The notes under the pieces are model-generated. The model ran no database searches. It saw nothing but the letters and a program-made list of their open reading frames with translations, and was not told the origin of the DNA. Positions 39,174 through 40,104 of a stretch of 40,104 nt of DNA are shown piece by piece. The stretch is from Desulfotomaculaceae bacterium (GTDB lineage: Bacteria; Bacillota; Desulfotomaculia; Desulfotomaculales; Pelotomaculaceae): NCBI GenBank assembly GCA_028709235.1, contig JAQVXL010000012.1, positions 1 to 40,104 of the forward strand, in the 5' to 3' direction. The position numbers and the translations under genes are program-made. Each line of letters opens with the position of its first letter. Position 1 is the first letter of the stretch.

Positions 39174-39968
39174 ATGATTGCAGCTGTGATACCGGTTAAA
39201 GACGAAGAGAAGCGCCTGAAAAAAACTATTGAAACACTTTTGTCTGGCCCTGCCCGCATGATCGTTCCGGTTATCAACGGCAGCAGCGATAGCTCCTGCC
39301 GCATTATCAGGCAGATCCGGTCGAAGCGGGTCCATCCTCTTTATTTCACAGAACCCCTCGGTATAGACGTGCCCCGGGCCATCGGGGCCAAAGCCGCACT
39401 GGATCAAGGGGCGACAGCCGTTCTTTTTTTAGACGGCGACATGGACGGTAATATCGCTAAAAATCTCAATGATTTAATCTCAACTATATCTGAAAAGCAT
39501 GCCGATATGGTTTTAACCAATTGTTATCCCGGGGATTATATTACCCGGCCCTCCCAACTGGCCGCGGCAGTTTTAAACGCCCGGGTCAGTTTGAACCGGG
39601 AAATCGGCCTGGAAGAAACAATAGGAGCGGCTTCGCCCAGCCACGGCCCCCATGCGGTATCCCGCCGCTTCCTTCTTTCCGTGCCGCTGCGCGAGCTGGC
39701 CATACCTCCCGTATCCCTGGCCCTGGCGGCCAAAAGGGGCCTCCTGGTTTGCGTCGGCACAGAAATAGCTCATTATAAACTGGGTTCACCTGGAAAAGGT
39801 TCCGCCCACGCGGATTTAATCGCCGCGACAATTATTGGCGACTGTATTGAAGCGCAGCATGTTTATAGAAACACCAAGCGGCAGAGGTCGGCAGGTTCGG
39901 TGGAATACCTGGGTTACCACCGCCAGAGGCGCTGGGATCTGCTGGACCAATTCCTGGCCCAATCATGA
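39174..39968 (+). CDS. family 2-like glycosyltransferase
   Basis: A 264-residue GT-A fold protein: IAAVIPVKDEEKRLKKTIET at the N-terminus, VLFLDGDMDGNIAKNL (about residues 82-97) holding the DxD-type metal/nucleotide-binding residues, and a C-terminal helical region. No membrane segments. The HGPHAVSRRFLL and LREL segments are typical of small glucosyltransferase relatives. Substrate unknown. The ATG at 39174 has AAAGGTG 6 bases ahead; the GTG/ATG just upstream lie in that site. Divergent from yabG with an intergenic region holding the yabG promoter. Confidence 0.78.
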   Translation: MIAAVIPVKDEEKRLKKTIETLLSGPARMIVPVINGSSDSSCRIIRQIRSKRVHPLYFTEPLGIDVPRAIGAKAALDQGATAVLFLDGDMDGNIAKNLNDLISTISEKHADMVLTNCYPGDYITRPSQLAAAVLNARVSLNREIGLEETIGAASPSHGPHAVSRRFLLSVPLRELAIPPVSLALAAKRGLLVCVGTEIAHYKLGSPGKGSAHADLIAATIIGDCIEAQHVYRNTKRQRSAGSVEYLGYHRQRRWDLLDQFLAQS

Positions 39969-39972
39969 TAAA

Positions 39973-40015
39973 AAATTAATCCCGGCCTTTATAGCGGGAT
40001 TAATTTGTGTTTTAT
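39973..40015. terminator. terminator between the glycosyltransferase and the partial gene
   Basis: A perfect 12-bp stem, AAATTAATCCCG (39973-39984) with CGGGATTAATTT (39995-40006), and a 10-base loop, followed by GTGTTTTATT on the plus strand and TTTTATC on the minus strand. It can serve both convergent genes. Confidence 0.85.
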
Positions 40016-40017
40016 TC

Positions 40018-40104
40018 TCACTTGGTGTGTTTGTCGGCCACAGTAGAGGCGCCGTAGGCCTCCGGTTTTATTTTTGCCCTGAAGCCGCTGCCGGTGACCA
40101 TGCC
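40018..40104 (-). CDS. partial gene, C-terminal 28 residues only
   Basis: An open frame runs from the window edge to TGA (40020-40018), giving GMVTGSGFRAKIKPEAYGAS and TVADKHTK. Codon use resembles the neighbours and a shared terminator follows. The protein cannot be identified from this short tail. Confidence 0.55.
   Translation of the reverse strand, partial: GMVTGSGFRAKIKPEAYGASTVADKHTK

Overview
The window is chromosomal DNA from an endospore-forming member of the Firmicutes, most likely a Clostridia-class organism of the Peptococcaceae type (Desulfotomaculum/Pelotomaculum relatives). The evidence is the density of sporulation genes (cotF, cotJABC, ytrHI, yabP, yabQ, a spoIID-like gene, spoVT, fin, spoVG, yabG, SPOCS/LysM coat-morphogenesis genes), strong AGGAGG ribosome binding sites with frequent GTG and TTG starts, and moderate GC content. 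I saw no phage, insertion sequence, CRISPR array, rRNA or tRNA. The genus is an inference.

Layout. 0-5.2 kb: a SEC-C protein, a small cotF-type coat operon, a field of extragenic palindromic repeats, the cotJABC operon, and the convergent ytrH-ytrI pair. 5.5-6.6 kb: an amino-acid permease. 6.8-18.7 kb (minus strand): a block syntenic with the Bacillus yab region. In transcription order it runs rplY/ctc, pth, fin, mfd, a prsA-like foldase gene, spoVT, mazG/yabN, hup, rqcP/yabO, a spoIID-like lipoprotein gene, yabP, yabQ and a small unknown gene. 18.8-20.6 kb: two plus-strand genes (PRC-barrel protein; LysM + SleB-type cell-wall hydrolase) split that block from prs, glmU and spoVG (20.8-23.5 kb). 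23.7-27.4 kb: a GNAT protein, a nucleotidyltransferase, a GntR regulator and ispE. 27.6-29.8 kb: an L,D-transpeptidase with LysM, a ZIP metal transporter, a YdcZ-type transporter and an orphan small gene. 30.1-39.0 kb (minus): a YbaB paralogue with a Met/Gly-rich partner, a SipL-like gene with a SPOCS/carbohydrate-binding partner, a triple CAP-domain secreted protein under a c-di-AMP (ydaO-type) riboswitch, and yabG followed by a trypsin-like protease and two unknown proteins. 39.2-40.1 kb: a glycosyltransferase and the 3' end of an unknown gene.

How it works together. Most genes fit one theme: building, maturing and dismantling the spore envelope, combined with housekeeping genes that sit beside sporulation genes in most spore formers (mfd, pth, rplY, prs, glmU, ispE). 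Promoter reading supports this: spoVG has a nearly perfect SigH promoter, spoVT a SigG promoter, yabG a SigK-type promoter, and mother-cell-type -10 boxes (CATAnnnTA) precede cotJA, the SleB-type hydrolase and the SipL-like gene. glmU has a clear SigA promoter.

The least ordinary observations are: spoVG appears to start at an ATA codon; the CAP-domain gene has a full ydaO riboswitch plus a second, half-length copy about 330 bp upstream with a palindromic repeat between them; that same gene carries a very recent internal duplication; a 10-bp hairpin hides the ribosome binding site of the spoIID-like gene; a terminator lies between yabP and yabQ; and yabG is followed by a second, trypsin-like protease gene and a protein with a ten-fold GX3 repeat.
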